Positions 24,847 to 34,209 are shown, numbered from the stretch's first letter. The stretch: DNA of 64,000 bases from WHSV01 sp050693895 (GCA_050693895.1 JBOGWS010000009.1:16763-80762), one strand, 5' to 3'. The notes: generated by a model not told the origin, from the letters alone. Made by a program: numbers and translations.

Positions 24847-26283
24847 ATGAAACTCGACTTCGACAACTGCTACAAGGCGCTCAACAGCCGCGATGCACGG
24901 TTCGACGGAAGCTTCTTCGCCGGCGTGACATCGACCGGCATCTACTGCAGGCCGAGCTGTCCGGCGCGCACCGTCAAGCGTTCAAACGTCAGGTTCTTCC
25001 ACACGGCCGCCGCCGCGCAGGGTGCCGGTTTTCGCGCCTGCAAGCGGTGTCGTCCGGATGCCTCTCCAGGATCGCCGGAATGGGATGTCAGAGCCGACCT
25101 CGTTGGGCGAGCGATGCGGCTGATAGCGGACGGAGTCGTCGACCGGGAGGGAGTTGACGGACTCGCCCGGCGCTTGCACGTCAGCGCGCGACACCTTCAT
25201 AGGCAACTCGTGGCGGAGGTCGGAGCTGCGCCTCGGGCACTCGCGAGCGCTCAACGGGCCCAGACGGCTCGCGTCCTCATCGAAACGACGGCCCTTCCCT
25301 TCACCGAAGTGGCGTTCGGAGCGGGTTTCGCAAGCATCCGTCAGTTCAACGACACGATTAGAAACGTCTTTGCCACCACTCCCACTCAGCTCAGAAGGAG
25401 GAACGCAAACGAAGAATCCTCCGCGCCGGGAACGATGTCCCTGCGGCTCCCTTATCGCGCGCCGTTTGCCGGCGAGGACTTGCTGGCGTTCCTGGGTAGG
25501 CGCGCGATCTCGGGGGTCGAGTCGTACGACGGCACCGTATATCGGCGAACGCTGAGGTTGCCGACGTCGGATGCGATCGTCGAGCTAGCAATGGGTCAGG
25601 ACCACGTTCGGTGCGTGCTGCGGCTCGGCGACATTCGTGACCTCGGCCCGGCAGTCCGCCGTTGCAGGCAGCTGCTCGATCTTGACGCGGATCCTGTTGC
25701 AGTCGATGAATCACTGGGCAACGACCGCGTCCTCGGTCCCGCCGTGCGAGCGCATCCCGGCCGACGGTTGCCCGGGAGCGTCGATGGCTTCGAGCTTGCA
25801 GTGCGCGCGGTGCTCGGCCAGCAGGTTTCAGTGGCGGGCGCACGCACGATTGCGGGCCGGCTCGTTCATCGCTTCGGCAAACCGCTGACGGCGCCCGACG
25901 GAAAACTTACGCACGTTTTCCCCGAGCCCGCCGCGCTCGCCGACGCCGACCTCGGTGAGCTCGGAATTCCCGGGAGCCGTCAGGAGTCGGTGCGCACGCT
26001 CGCAGGGGCCGTCGCGAGCGACCTGGTGCTCGATCGGGGAGCGGATCGCGCCGACGTCACAGCGAAGCTAAGGGCGTTTCGGGGAATCGGTCCGTGGACC
26101 GCGTCGTACGTCGCCATGCGAGCGTTGGGCGATCCCGACGTCTTCCTGCCGGGAGACCTAGGCGTGAGGCGGGCCCTCGAGAAGCTCGGCCATCCCGGCG
26201 ATCCCAACTCGGCGGAGATCCTCGCCGAAAGCTGGCGGCCCTGGCGCTCCTACGCCGTCCAATACCTCTGGGCCACCCCGTAA
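24847..26283 (+). CDS. Ada-AlkA fusion: methylphosphotriester sensor, AraC HTH and 3-methyladenine DNA glycosylase
   Basis: A 478-residue three-part protein. Residues 1-80 are the Ada zinc domain with Cys34, Cys38, Cys65 and Cys68 (GIYCRPSCPAR, ACKRCRP). One of these accepts methyl groups from phosphotriesters. Residues 85-185 are an AraC-type helix-turn-helix. Residues 195-478 are the AlkA glycosylase with a helix-hairpin-helix (LRAFRGIGPWTASYVAM) and catalytic Asp437 (LPGDLGVRRAL). It should both sense alkylation and excise alkylated bases. This fusion is common in actinobacteria. It probably regulates itself. Confidence 0.95.
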   Translation: MKLDFDNCYKALNSRDARFDGSFFAGVTSTGIYCRPSCPARTVKRSNVRFFHTAAAAQGAGFRACKRCRPDASPGSPEWDVRADLVGRAMRLIADGVVDREGVDGLARRLHVSARHLHRQLVAEVGAAPRALASAQRAQTARVLIETTALPFTEVAFGAGFASIRQFNDTIRNVFATTPTQLRRRNANEESSAPGTMSLRLPYRAPFAGEDLLAFLGRRAISGVESYDGTVYRRTLRLPTSDAIVELAMGQDHVRCVLRLGDIRDLGPAVRRCRQLLDLDADPVAVDESLGNDRVLGPAVRAHPGRRLPGSVDGFELAVRAVLGQQVSVAGARTIAGRLVHRFGKPLTAPDGKLTHVFPEPAALADADLGELGIPGSRQESVRTLAGAVASDLVLDRGADRADVTAKLRAFRGIGPWTASYVAMRALGDPDVFLPGDLGVRRALEKLGHPGDPNSAEILAESWRPWRSYAVQYLWATP

Positions 26284-26380
26284 CCGTTTCTGAGCGCATA
26301 GCTCCCGCCAATCCGGCTCATTGGCACAGAAAACCTTCAGAACATGGGACGGTGGGCTCTGAAGACCGACTCACTGAGGT

Positions 26381-27514
26381 ATGCGCGCCTTGCAGCAGAA
26401 CCAGCAGAAGGTATCGACGCTCGAGCTCTTCTTCGACCTCGTATTCGTCTTCACGCTGACGCAGTTGGCCAGCCTTCTGAGGCGGGATCCGACGTTCGAG
26501 GGAGCGGCACGAACGGTTCTTGTCTTTACCGTTCTCTACTGGATGTACGGCGGATACGTGTGGCTCACGAACAGTGTTGCGCCGAACCTGACTCTCCGGC
26601 GCATGCTCCTCATTCTCGGGATGGCGGGGTTCTTTGTTTGTGCACTGGCCGCCCCCGAGGCTTTCGGCGATAGCGGTCTGGCCTTCGGGGTCGGCTACCT
26701 GCTCGTGGTCATCGTGCATGGCGCACTTTATGGAGAGGAGCTTGGGTGGGACGTGCTCGCACGCGTCGTTCCCCTGAACCTATTGTCGGCCGGCTTCGTG
26801 CTTGGTGCGGTCCTTTTGGAAGGCCCGGCAGCCTACGCTGGTTGGATCATCGCGATCGCGATCCAGTTCGTAACACCGTTCATAGCTGCTCGCGTTGCCC
26901 CAGGTTTCGACATTCGCTCGGAGCACTTCGTCGAGCGCCACGGTCTGATCATGATCGTTGCGCTGGGCGAGTCCATCGTCGCGGTGGGCATAGGCGCTTC
27001 GCATCTTTCCTTGGACATCCTCGTGGTGACGGGGCTGCTCTTGGGCCTGGCGTTGATCTCGGCCCTGTGGTGGGCCTACTTCGTCGGCGAGGACGAGGCC
27101 GCGGTGTTGGCGATGTCTTCGGTGGACGCGGCGGAGAGATTCCGACTCGCGATAAACGCGTACTTCTATTCGTACATACCGATGCTGCTCGGAATCGTGA
27201 TCATGGCCGCCGCCCTCGAGGAGGCCATCGCCGACATGTCCCACCGCCTTCCGACGGCTTTCGCCCTCGCGCTCGGTGGAGGCGTGGCGCTGTACCTGCT
27301 CGGCGACCTCTTCTTCAGGCGAACTCTGCGTATCGAACCGCGCATCTTCCGCATCTGCGGTGCTCTGCTTGCCCTTGCGACGATCCTCATCGGTACGTAC
27401 GTCACCGCAGTAATGCAATTGGTCGCGCTCGTAACGATACTGAGTGGGATGCTCGTCCTCGAGGCTCGAAGTACCCGGCTGCAACCCCCTCTCCGAATCT
27501 CAAATTCTCCTTGA
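26381..27514 (+). CDS. Low-temperature-requirement protein A (LtrA) family membrane protein
   Basis: A 377-residue integral membrane protein with about ten to eleven hydrophobic segments. The N-terminal signature VSTLELFFDLVFVFTLTQ and the later RHGLIMIVALGESIVAVG are the defining motifs of LtrA proteins. The name comes from a Listeria mutant and the transported or sensed molecule is unknown. It stands alone, and the ATG at 26381 is preceded by a weak GAGGT. Confidence 0.9.
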   Translation: MRALQQNQQKVSTLELFFDLVFVFTLTQLASLLRRDPTFEGAARTVLVFTVLYWMYGGYVWLTNSVAPNLTLRRMLLILGMAGFFVCALAAPEAFGDSGLAFGVGYLLVVIVHGALYGEELGWDVLARVVPLNLLSAGFVLGAVLLEGPAAYAGWIIAIAIQFVTPFIAARVAPGFDIRSEHFVERHGLIMIVALGESIVAVGIGASHLSLDILVVTGLLLGLALISALWWAYFVGEDEAAVLAMSSVDAAERFRLAINAYFYSYIPMLLGIVIMAAALEEAIADMSHRLPTAFALALGGGVALYLLGDLFFRRTLRIEPRIFRICGALLALATILIGTYVTAVMQLVALVTILSGMLVLEARSTRLQPPLRISNSP

Positions 27515-27585
27515 CTCTCCCCCTCGAGGGAGGGGTTCATCGTGAGTCCCGGAAGGAGGAACGATGGGTGGCCACCGACGCCTTG

Positions 27586-27951
27586 TCATCGCCCCCCTGC
27601 GTTCGGTCGACATGCCTCTGAGCGAGATCGCGCCACACTCTTCGGCACGACCATCCGCCACGCGTCGAGGACGAGCTCGCGCATCTCTTCCTCGTCGATG
27701 GCTGCGAGGCGAACGATGACCCAGTTGTACCGTTGGTCCGCACGTTTCGGCATGATGAACTTCTCCGGGTCGGACGCGATCAGGGCGTGGCGCTCGTCCT
27801 TCGGATAGGCGAAGCCCATCAGCGTCTCGTCGCGCGCGAACGCCAGGTAAACGATCCGGCCGACCCTGAACTTGACCCGGTCTCGCACGAGGGCTTCGTA
27901 GCTGCGGGGGAGGCCGAGGGCCAGAGCGCGCACGTCGTCGATCGTCACCAT
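27586..27951 (-). CDS. MmcQ/YjbR family protein
   Basis: A 121-residue CyaY-like-fold protein. RALALGLPRSYEA near the N-terminus, FRVGRIVYLAFARDE, FAYPKDERHALIASDPEKFIMP and NWVIVRLAAIDEEEMRELVLDAWRMVVPK match the MmcQ/YjbR family, thought to bind DNA or act in stress responses. The function is not established. It is convergent with the LtrA gene. Confidence 0.88.
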   Translation of the reverse strand: MVTIDDVRALALGLPRSYEALVRDRVKFRVGRIVYLAFARDETLMGFAYPKDERHALIASDPEKFIMPKRADQRYNWVIVRLAAIDEEEMRELVLDAWRMVVPKSVARSRSEACRPNAGGR

Positions 27952-28149
27952 CGACCACCATCATTAGCACGAAGGGGATTCGCCCGCAGACTCTATGCGC
28001 CAACTGGTATCGGCTGTCGCAAAACGCAGCAACAGTGCGGGCCGGAGCCCATGCGGCCTTCTACGTCCGCGGTGAAGCTCAGTTCCCGGGATCGCCGCGC
28101 GCCGTCCGCGAGATCTCTTGAGGGCCCTACGACGCTTCTGACTTGGCGT

Positions 28150-28476
28150 TCACTCCGTCCGATCGATCGTCAACATTCCCTCCGTCCCCGGCGGGAACGT
28201 TGTCTCCAACCTGATCTCGTCCTCGTCCTCCCGGAGATCGAATCCGAGGAACGAGCAGCATTGGCGCTCAGCGTCCACCAGCCTATTGAGCCGAGTGGCG
28301 ACGCCCTCCAGACGGTCCCAAATGGTCGTGGTGACGTTGCCCTCGGTGCTCTCGGCGATGAGTGCGGCTTTTCGTAGGTCGTCCCACTCCCGGAGCCGCG
28401 CTTGCAGATCGTCGCTGGGAAGCGAGCAGGCGATCGGACCCGAGTCAATGGGGATGGCCGTGTGCCGGTGCGTCAA
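28150..28476 (-). CDS. Small protein with a Cys-Cys motif, MerR-linked, function unknown
   Basis: A 108-residue protein that starts with TTG seven bases after AAGGAGG. It has an early Cys (PIACSLPSDDL), a long helical stretch (LQARLREWDDLRKAALIAES), and the motif AERQCCSFLGFDL. Proteins with this pattern occur next to MerR regulators in other actinobacteria. It lies divergent from a MerR gene and behind a promoter of MerR-activated design (28527-28557). The Cys-Cys pair could bind a thiophilic metal or an electrophile, which is an inference. Confidence 0.75.
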   Translation of the reverse strand: MTHRHTAIPIDSGPIACSLPSDDLQARLREWDDLRKAALIAESTEGNVTTTIWDRLEGVATRLNRLVDAERQCCSFLGFDLREDEDEIRLETTFPPGTEGMLTIDRTE

Positions 28477-28526
28477 GTTCGGTCCTCCTTCGCCGGGACG
28501 AACGTGCGCCTGGTCCCTCTCCGCTC

Positions 28527-28557
28527 ACTGTTGCACTTCAACTAGACTTGAAGTCAA
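28527..28557 (-). promoter_or_regulatory. MerR-type promoter with 19-bp spacer and internal dyad
   Basis: On the reverse strand TTGACT and AACAGT are separated by 19 bases, the stretched spacing that MerR activators correct. The spacer region carries the perfect dyad ACTTCAA-N6-TTGAAGT (28535-28554). It reads into the Cys-Cys protein gene, and the MerR gene starts 16 bases away on the other side. Confidence 0.7.
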
Positions 28558-28572
28558 GCGCATGAGGCATCC

Positions 28573-28983
28573 ATGAAGGACACAACCCTGAGCATCGGCG
28601 AGGTCGCCGAATTGCTGGGTGTGCGCGCCTCGGCCCTGCGCTTCTACGAGGAATCCGACGTGCTGGCCCCCGTTCCACGCGCCGGCGGCAAGCGGCGATA
28701 CGACCCCGAGACCGTGGATCAACTTCGACTGATTCGCTTCTGCCAGGAGGTCGGCTTCAGCCTGGCGGAGATTCGCACGCTGCTGTCGGGCTCTCGCGGA
28801 TGGTCTGACAAGCAGCGGTGGCGCGAATTGGTGGACGGAAAGTTGATGGAGGTCGATCAGACGATCCAGAGGGCCGAGGCCATGAAGAGGATTCTCAAGG
28901 AGAGTCGCGCGTGCGACTGCGTCGCACCGCAGAGTTGCAGCCTTATCGCCGACGTCGTGGGACCACGCCCCGAGATCGTTTAG
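28573..28983 (+). CDS. MerR-family transcriptional activator
   Basis: A 136-residue regulator. The N-terminal winged helix reads LSIGEVAELLGVRASALRFYEESDVLAPVPRAGGKRRYDPE, followed by the dimerisation helix. The C-terminus holds ACDCVAPQSCSLI, a Cys-x-Cys and a further Cys placed like the metal-binding loop of CadR/ZntR/MerR sensors. It probably senses a thiophilic metal and activates the divergent 108-residue gene from the dyad between them. The signal is not determined. Confidence 0.92.
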   Translation: MKDTTLSIGEVAELLGVRASALRFYEESDVLAPVPRAGGKRRYDPETVDQLRLIRFCQEVGFSLAEIRTLLSGSRGWSDKQRWRELVDGKLMEVDQTIQRAEAMKRILKESRACDCVAPQSCSLIADVVGPRPEIV

Positions 28984-29085
28984 CTCCGATATATATGAAG
29001 CATCGAGCTCGAGGCCATCGCTGTCGGTCGACGACACCCAATCACACTTCACCGTCGCCTGGTTCATCTCAGGATGAGCGAGGTG

Positions 29086-29628
29086 TCACGACCGTTTCAT
29101 TAGTTCCAGGACCTTCACGACCGTGTTCCAGTTCCTCGCCGTAGCCCGAGTTCCGAGCTTCTTCTCGAAGTAGTCGATGGTGAGCTTTGACCTACCCGAA
29201 CCGTTCGGGAACCGCAGAAAGATCTCGCGGTCTTTGACTTCGAACTCGTCCGGCGGCGAGCGGTCGGAGTCCAGCGTCTTGACAGCTTTCGCGGAAGCAG
29301 ACTCGGCGAGGAACATCACGTGTAGCAAGGAGGGTTTGACTCGCTTCGTTGGAAAAGGATTGGCGGCGGCGACACGCTCTAGCTCCCGTTGCGTCCGCAC
29401 CATGACCGGGATCGTGAGGTCGAAGGCCTTCGATATTGCAACCTCGATCTCGGCAATGAGCTTCCTCGAGGTCGCTGATTGCCCATCGAAGAGCACGTTG
29501 CCGCTTTGAAGATAGGTCCGCACGTTCCCATATCCAAGATCCTCGAACAAGGTCCGCAGCTCTCTCATCGGAACCTTGTTCGCCCCACCTACATTGATGC
29601 CCCGGAGCAGCGCGAGGTAGGTAGTCAC
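29086..29628 (-). CDS. DUF1697 family protein
   Basis: A 180-residue protein with the DUF1697 signature: TTYLALLRGINVGGANKVPM, LRTLFEDLGYGNVRTYLQSGNVLF and, near the C-terminus, TARNWNTVVKVLELM. The function is unknown. The GTG at 29628 is chosen because the family starts at this point and GGGGAGGA lies upstream. The peroxiredoxin gene ends 4 bases before it on the same strand, so the two form an operon. Confidence 0.9.
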   Translation of the reverse strand: MTTYLALLRGINVGGANKVPMRELRTLFEDLGYGNVRTYLQSGNVLFDGQSATSRKLIAEIEVAISKAFDLTIPVMVRTQRELERVAAANPFPTKRVKPSLLHVMFLAESASAKAVKTLDSDRSPPDEFEVKDREIFLRFPNGSGRSKLTIDYFEKKLGTRATARNWNTVVKVLELMKRS

Positions 29629-29632
29629 GTGA

Positions 29633-30199
29633 TCATCCTCCCCTTGCCGGGTCATTGACCCATTTCGCAACCGCAGCGAGGGTTTGGGCTGCATTGGCGG
29701 CGGGATCCGGAACTGGGTACAGGGTTTCGAGCAAAACTCGATCTCGGTCGACGATCAGGGTCGCCCGCTTGATCCGCGGTGGGTGGCCCGGGACCTGGAG
29801 TAGTGGAAGCCTCAGAGCGTCCACCAAAAGATGGCCTGAGTCGCTCAGCAATGGATAGTTGATGTGCTCACGTTCGGCGAACTCGCGCTGCGCGGACGTG
29901 GTTTGAGTGCTTACTCCGTGGACAAGGGTATCGAGGCTGGCGAACTCATCGACCACGTCTCGGTATCCACACGATTCGGCGGTGCAACCGAACGCCCCCG
30001 GCAACTCCAGCCATCCGTCCGGCAGCGGTTGTCCGGGTGTGCCGGTCATCGGGTAGAGGAAGATGACGGTGAACGCAGACGGAGCAACGACATCTAAGGA
30101 CTCTCCGGTGGTGGCGGGCAACCTCACCTTCGGAAGTATCACGCCCTTGCGAAGGTGACTGTAGGCGCCGTCATCGACCGTTTGTGCGGTTCCCTTCAT
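29633..30199 (-). CDS. Peroxiredoxin-like thioredoxin-fold protein
   Basis: A 188-residue AhpC/TSA-fold protein. After LPKVRLPATTGESLDV comes LYPMTGTPG and then GAFGCTAESCGYRDVVDEF, where the first Cys is the peroxidatic residue and the second, five residues on, is the probable resolving partner, as in BCP/PrxQ proteins. TTSAQREFAEREHINYPLLSD follows. It should reduce peroxides in the cytoplasm. It lies directly upstream of the DUF1697 gene in an operon. Confidence 0.85.
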   Translation of the reverse strand: MKGTAQTVDDGAYSHLRKGVILPKVRLPATTGESLDVVAPSAFTVIFLYPMTGTPGQPLPDGWLELPGAFGCTAESCGYRDVVDEFASLDTLVHGVSTQTTSAQREFAEREHINYPLLSDSGHLLVDALRLPLLQVPGHPPRIKRATLIVDRDRVLLETLYPVPDPAANAAQTLAAVAKWVNDPARGG

Positions 30200-30223
30200 G
30201 CGGTCACTTTCTCACTCCGACGA

Positions 30224-30877
30224 TCAGGAACGCGACAAGAGTTTGCCGACGAACCAATCGCACGCTAGCTCCGACACGCGTTCCAAGGTCCCGGGTTCCT
30301 CGAATAGGTGAGATGCCCCGGGCACGATCTCCATGCGCTTCTCGCAGCGAAGCCGTCCCAATGCCTCTTCGTTCATCGCTATGACGCGAACGTCTGCTCC
30401 ACCCACTATCAACAAACTCGGTGCCGTGACGCGCGCCAGGGCGTCTCGCGCTAGATCGGGCCTCCCACCGCGCGATACGACGGCACCGACACGCTGTTCT
30501 TCTGCGGCGGAGACGAGAGCCGCGGCAGCTCCGGTGCTCGCGCCGAAGTATCCGATCCGCATATCCCGCAGACCGCCCTGTGCCCATACCCAGCGCGTCG
30601 CACCCAGAAGGCGATCCGCCAACAGCGAGATGTCGAACCGGAACTCCGTCGTACGTGCGTCGATCGTCTCTTCTTCGTCGCTCAGTAGGTCGAAGAGCAA
30701 CGTCGCCAGACCGGCGTCGTGCAGCGTTGCAGCGACCGCCCGATTCCGGGAGCTACGCCTACTGCTCCCACTTCCGTGCGCGAACAAGACGATTCCCTCG
30801 GCTCTGGAAGGAACCGCAAGATCTCCAACGAGTTCGATCGAGCCGAGCTCTAGGACGACGTCGTCAGCGGCTGCCAT
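30224..30877 (-). CDS. Dienelactone-hydrolase-like alpha/beta hydrolase
   Basis: A 217-residue alpha/beta hydrolase. The nucleophile elbow is GYFGASTGAAAAL (Ser), the acid is in IVGGADVRVIAMN (Asp) and the His is in PGASHLFEEPGTLE. VLFAHGSGSSRRSSRNRAVA forms the oxyanion-hole loop. This type is often fused to or adjacent to phosphoribosyltransferase genes in other bacteria, but none is seen here. The substrate is unknown. There is no clear ribosome site before the ATG. Confidence 0.85.
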   Translation of the reverse strand: MAAADDVVLELGSIELVGDLAVPSRAEGIVLFAHGSGSSRRSSRNRAVAATLHDAGLATLLFDLLSDEEETIDARTTEFRFDISLLADRLLGATRWVWAQGGLRDMRIGYFGASTGAAAALVSAAEEQRVGAVVSRGGRPDLARDALARVTAPSLLIVGGADVRVIAMNEEALGRLRCEKRMEIVPGASHLFEEPGTLERVSELACDWFVGKLLSRS

Positions 30878-31083
30878 CTAAGGAGACCCTATCGTCGGGT
30901 CGGCCGACGCCACTCTCACCCGCCTGCACGATGGATCCTCACTGCTGCATCAATGTTAGTTCCGGCCGGTCGAGTTGCTCGATCCGGCAGATGAAAAGGC
31001 CGCCCAGTTGCCACACTCGAGTACGCATGGGAGGCTCACAGGCGTCCATAAGGGTGAAAAGGGTCATTGAATAAGGGGGGCCT

Positions 31084-34000
31084 ATGCGACGGGGCTTGGC
31101 ACTGCTGATCGCGGCGATCGTGGGTTTTGCATTGATGGCGCCGGTAGAAGGCGCGCCCGAACGCAGTCAAGGGCGGCTCGACGCTTACACGGCCGAGGTA
31201 AATGCCGCACAACTCGGTCAACTCGTGGAGCAAGGTTTCGATGTTCACGGTGAGCCCGCGGGCGCAACCGGCCTCAAGGTAGACCTGGTCCTCACTCCTC
31301 AGCAGCGCGCCAAGCTTGCCGAGGATGGCATCGACACTAAGCTGACCCGCGTCAAGGGCGGACAAACCGTGCAGCAGTTTGCGGCCGCACAGGCCGAGAA
31401 CGGCTTCGAGGTGTGGCGCTCATATGACGAGGCCGGTGGATTCCGCGATCAGATGTACGAGGCAGCGCGCGAGAATCCGCAGATCGCCAAGCTCGTCAAT
31501 ATCGGGACGACGATCCAGGGCCGCGAGGTGCTTGCGCTCAAGCTTACGCAGGGAGCACGCGGTCAACGCGACGGCAGCCGACCCGCGGTGCTCTACAGTT
31601 CGACGCAGCACGCGCGCGAGTGGATCGCCTCCGAAGTCAACCGCCGTCTCATGAACTGGTACATCGACCGCTGGCGGGAGAACGACACGGAGATAAAGAA
31701 TCTGCTCAAGGACACCGAACTTTGGTTCGTACTCGTCGCGAACCCGGACGGATACCAATACACATTCGAAGAAGAGCGCTTGTGGCGCAAGAACCTGCGC
31801 GACAACAATGGCGACGGTGAGACATCGATCGGCGATGGGATCGACCTCAACCGAAACTTCCCGAATCACTTCAATTACGACGAGGAGGGTTCCTCGTCGA
31901 TCACCTCGAGCGAGACCTACCGCGGCACCGGTCCGACGTCCGAGCCTGAGACCCAGGCCCTCAAGGGGTTGCTCGACAGGATCGGCTTCGAATTCCAGGT
32001 CAACTATCACTCGGCCGGCGAGTGGCTGCTGTACGCCGACGGGTGGCAGATAGGTACGCCGACCTCTGACGACCCGATCTACTACGCGCTGTCCGGCAAT
32101 CTCGATGAAGCGGCGATCGCCGGCTACCACCCAGGGTTGAGTTCGGACGTCCTCTATGTCACTAACGGTGAGACGACGGACTACGCGCACGCAGCAACCG
32201 GTGCGCTGGCGTGGACTCCAGAGTTGTCCGAGGGCTGCCCGGGCTGCGGCTTTGTCTTCCCAGACGATGAGGAACTCGTGCAAGCCGAGTTCGAGCGCAA
32301 CATCCCGTTCGCGCTGTCTGTCGCGCGGTCGGCGGACGACCCGGATGACCCGGATTCCGCGCTCGGCATCGAGACCAAGCCGTTCTACCTCGAGAGCGAC
32401 GACCCCTACAAGGACGGCATACCGGGTTCCAACTTCAAGTTCGATTACTCCTACGGCGACCCACAGCCGGTCCAAGTCCTGGCCAAGCGCAGCCTCGGGG
32501 ACGTGACGCTCAAGTACAGCATCAACGGTGGAACCGCCCAGAGCGCGCCGACCTCGGAGTGGGACGGAGGCGAGCGCTACGCTCCCACCGACGTGTACTA
32601 CCGTGAGATGCGAGGCGAGGTGACCGGCACGGAGCCGGGTGACTCGGTTGAGGTCTGGTTCGAAGGTGGGGGCGAAGTCAGCGAGTCGTTCACCTACGAG
32701 GCGGTCTCCGAAACCGGCAACGAGGTTCTGGTCGTGGCAGCCGAGGACTACACCGGCGCGTCGCCTGGACCGACCCCTGGCGGCCCGCACTACCTCGACT
32801 ACTACCTGGAGGCTTTGGCTGCCAACGGACATGCCGCCGACGTCTACGATGTCGACGCGCGCGCTCGCACGGCACCGGACCACGTCGGAGTGTTGAGTCA
32901 CTACGACGCTGTGGTCTGGTACACGGGCGACGACATCGTTACCCGTAGGACCGGATGGGGGGGAGGCAACGCCGACCGACTCGCGATGGACGAGATCCTC
33001 GAGTTCCGGGCCTACATGAACGAGGGAGGCGACGTCCTGTACACCGGCAAACGGGCGGGACAGCAATACAGCGGAGCGCTGGTCGGCACGCAGGACTACG
33101 ACCCCAAGGGCGAAGGCCCATGCAACCCGAACCCGGCCTTCGACCCACGCCGGTGCCTGATGCTCCGGGGGTCTGGGGACGGAACCAACGACGTGCTGCA
33201 GTACTACTTCGGCTCCTACTTGCAGGTCGGCGACGACGGACACGATCCCGAAACGGGCGAACACTTCGACGCCATCGGAGTCGACGACCCGTTCGAGGGG
33301 CTGTCGTGGGGCTTCGGTCCCGACGGCGCGGACAACCAGGACTCGAGCTCGTCGTTCATCGCCACGAGCGGCATCCTGCCGCCGGACCAGTACCCGCAGT
33401 TCGAGAGCTGGCCGTCGTCCCGGTGGGACAAGCCGGGTGGACCGTTCGACCCGCACACCGGCGAGCACTACGTCTACTCGCAGATCGCGGACGTCTCCTA
33501 CAAGCGTCTGACCCGCGAGATCCAGGTGCCCGCGGGTGGCGGGGACCTGAGCTTCTGGACGTCCTTCGACACGGAGGCGGCCTGGGACCACGTGTTCGTG
33601 GAGGCGCGCACGGCGGGCGGCGACGACTGGACGACCCTGCCCGACCAGAACAACCACACCACGCAGAACACCGGCGACAGCTGCCCGGCGGGGTGGCGTG
33701 AGCTACACCCGCAGCTCGACTTCTACCAGACCCTGAATGCCGACGGGACCTGCTCGCCGACCGGTACGGGCGGGGGCGAGTGGCACGCGAGCTCGGGTAA
33801 CTCGGGCGGTTGGCAGGAGTGGTCGGTGGACCTGTCCGAATGGTCCGGACAGACGGTGGAGGTCTCGATCGCGTATGCCAGCGACTGGGCCGTGCAGAAC
33901 CTCGGAGCGTTCGTCGACGACGTGACCCTGCCGGATGGGACGAGCACCTCGTTCGAGACCGACCTCGGCGGCTGGGAGGTCTCCGGTTCACCGACGGGCA

Positions 34001-34170
34001 GCGGTTCCAATGCGAACGACTGGATTCGCACGGACGCAGCCGGCTTCCCGGTGGGGGCCTCGATCACCACGCCGAATTCCATCCTCATGGGATTCGGGCT
34101 CGAGGGTGTCTCTGGCGCCGATACCCGAGCGGAGATCATGGGCCGAGCGATGGACCGCCTGCTGGATTGA
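31084..34170 (+). CDS. Large secreted zinc carboxypeptidase (peptidase family M14)
   Basis: A 1028-residue secreted protein. It has a signal peptide (1-23), an N-terminal region to about 125, and an M14 catalytic domain (about 130-425). Zinc ligands are His176 and Glu179 (STQHAREW) and His309 (VNYHSAGEW), with catalytic Glu380 (AWTPELSEGC). The C-terminal 550 residues hold a domain with an internal DJ-1/GATase-like look (YDAVVWYTGDDIV, EFRAYMNEGGDVLYTG) and beta-sandwich regions ending in a carbohydrate-binding-like module (WQEWSVDLSEWSGQTVEVSIAYASDW). It probably trims peptides outside the cell. A ribosome site AAGGGGGG precedes the ATG. A perfect hairpin follows the stop. Confidence 0.93.
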   Translation: MRRGLALLIAAIVGFALMAPVEGAPERSQGRLDAYTAEVNAAQLGQLVEQGFDVHGEPAGATGLKVDLVLTPQQRAKLAEDGIDTKLTRVKGGQTVQQFAAAQAENGFEVWRSYDEAGGFRDQMYEAARENPQIAKLVNIGTTIQGREVLALKLTQGARGQRDGSRPAVLYSSTQHAREWIASEVNRRLMNWYIDRWRENDTEIKNLLKDTELWFVLVANPDGYQYTFEEERLWRKNLRDNNGDGETSIGDGIDLNRNFPNHFNYDEEGSSSITSSETYRGTGPTSEPETQALKGLLDRIGFEFQVNYHSAGEWLLYADGWQIGTPTSDDPIYYALSGNLDEAAIAGYHPGLSSDVLYVTNGETTDYAHAATGALAWTPELSEGCPGCGFVFPDDEELVQAEFERNIPFALSVARSADDPDDPDSALGIETKPFYLESDDPYKDGIPGSNFKFDYSYGDPQPVQVLAKRSLGDVTLKYSINGGTAQSAPTSEWDGGERYAPTDVYYREMRGEVTGTEPGDSVEVWFEGGGEVSESFTYEAVSETGNEVLVVAAEDYTGASPGPTPGGPHYLDYYLEALAANGHAADVYDVDARARTAPDHVGVLSHYDAVVWYTGDDIVTRRTGWGGGNADRLAMDEILEFRAYMNEGGDVLYTGKRAGQQYSGALVGTQDYDPKGEGPCNPNPAFDPRRCLMLRGSGDGTNDVLQYYFGSYLQVGDDGHDPETGEHFDAIGVDDPFEGLSWGFGPDGADNQDSSSSFIATSGILPPDQYPQFESWPSSRWDKPGGPFDPHTGEHYVYSQIADVSYKRLTREIQVPAGGGDLSFWTSFDTEAAWDHVFVEARTAGGDDWTTLPDQNNHTTQNTGDSCPAGWRELHPQLDFYQTLNADGTCSPTGTGGGEWHASSGNSGGWQEWSVDLSEWSGQTVEVSIAYASDWAVQNLGAFVDDVTLPDGTSTSFETDLGGWEVSGSPTGSGSNANDWIRTDAAGFPVGASITTPNSILMGFGLEGVSGADTRAEIMGRAMDRLLD

Positions 34171-34180
34171 GCTGACTCAT

Positions 34181-34209
34181 GGGGAGGGACCGATCATCGG
34201 TCCCTCCCC
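34181..34209 (+). terminator. Perfect 14-bp hairpin after the M14 peptidase gene
   Basis: GGGGAGGGACCGAT and ATCGGTCCCTCCCC pair perfectly around one central base, eleven bases after the peptidase stop. No T-run follows. It separates the peptidase gene from the next one and argues against an ATG at 34179, which would lie inside the hairpin, as the start of the next gene. Confidence 0.75.

Noticed and set aside
27564..27720. A short plus-strand frame with an excellent GGAAGGAGG ribosome site after ltrA
   Set aside because: The product is short, Arg-rich and without motif, and it is antisense to the end of the YjbR gene. I regard the ribosome-site match as chance.
31420..33657. A 745-codon open frame on the reverse strand
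   Set aside because: It is antisense to the M14 peptidase, whose zinc motifs are intact. The antisense product is Arg/Val-rich low-information sequence.
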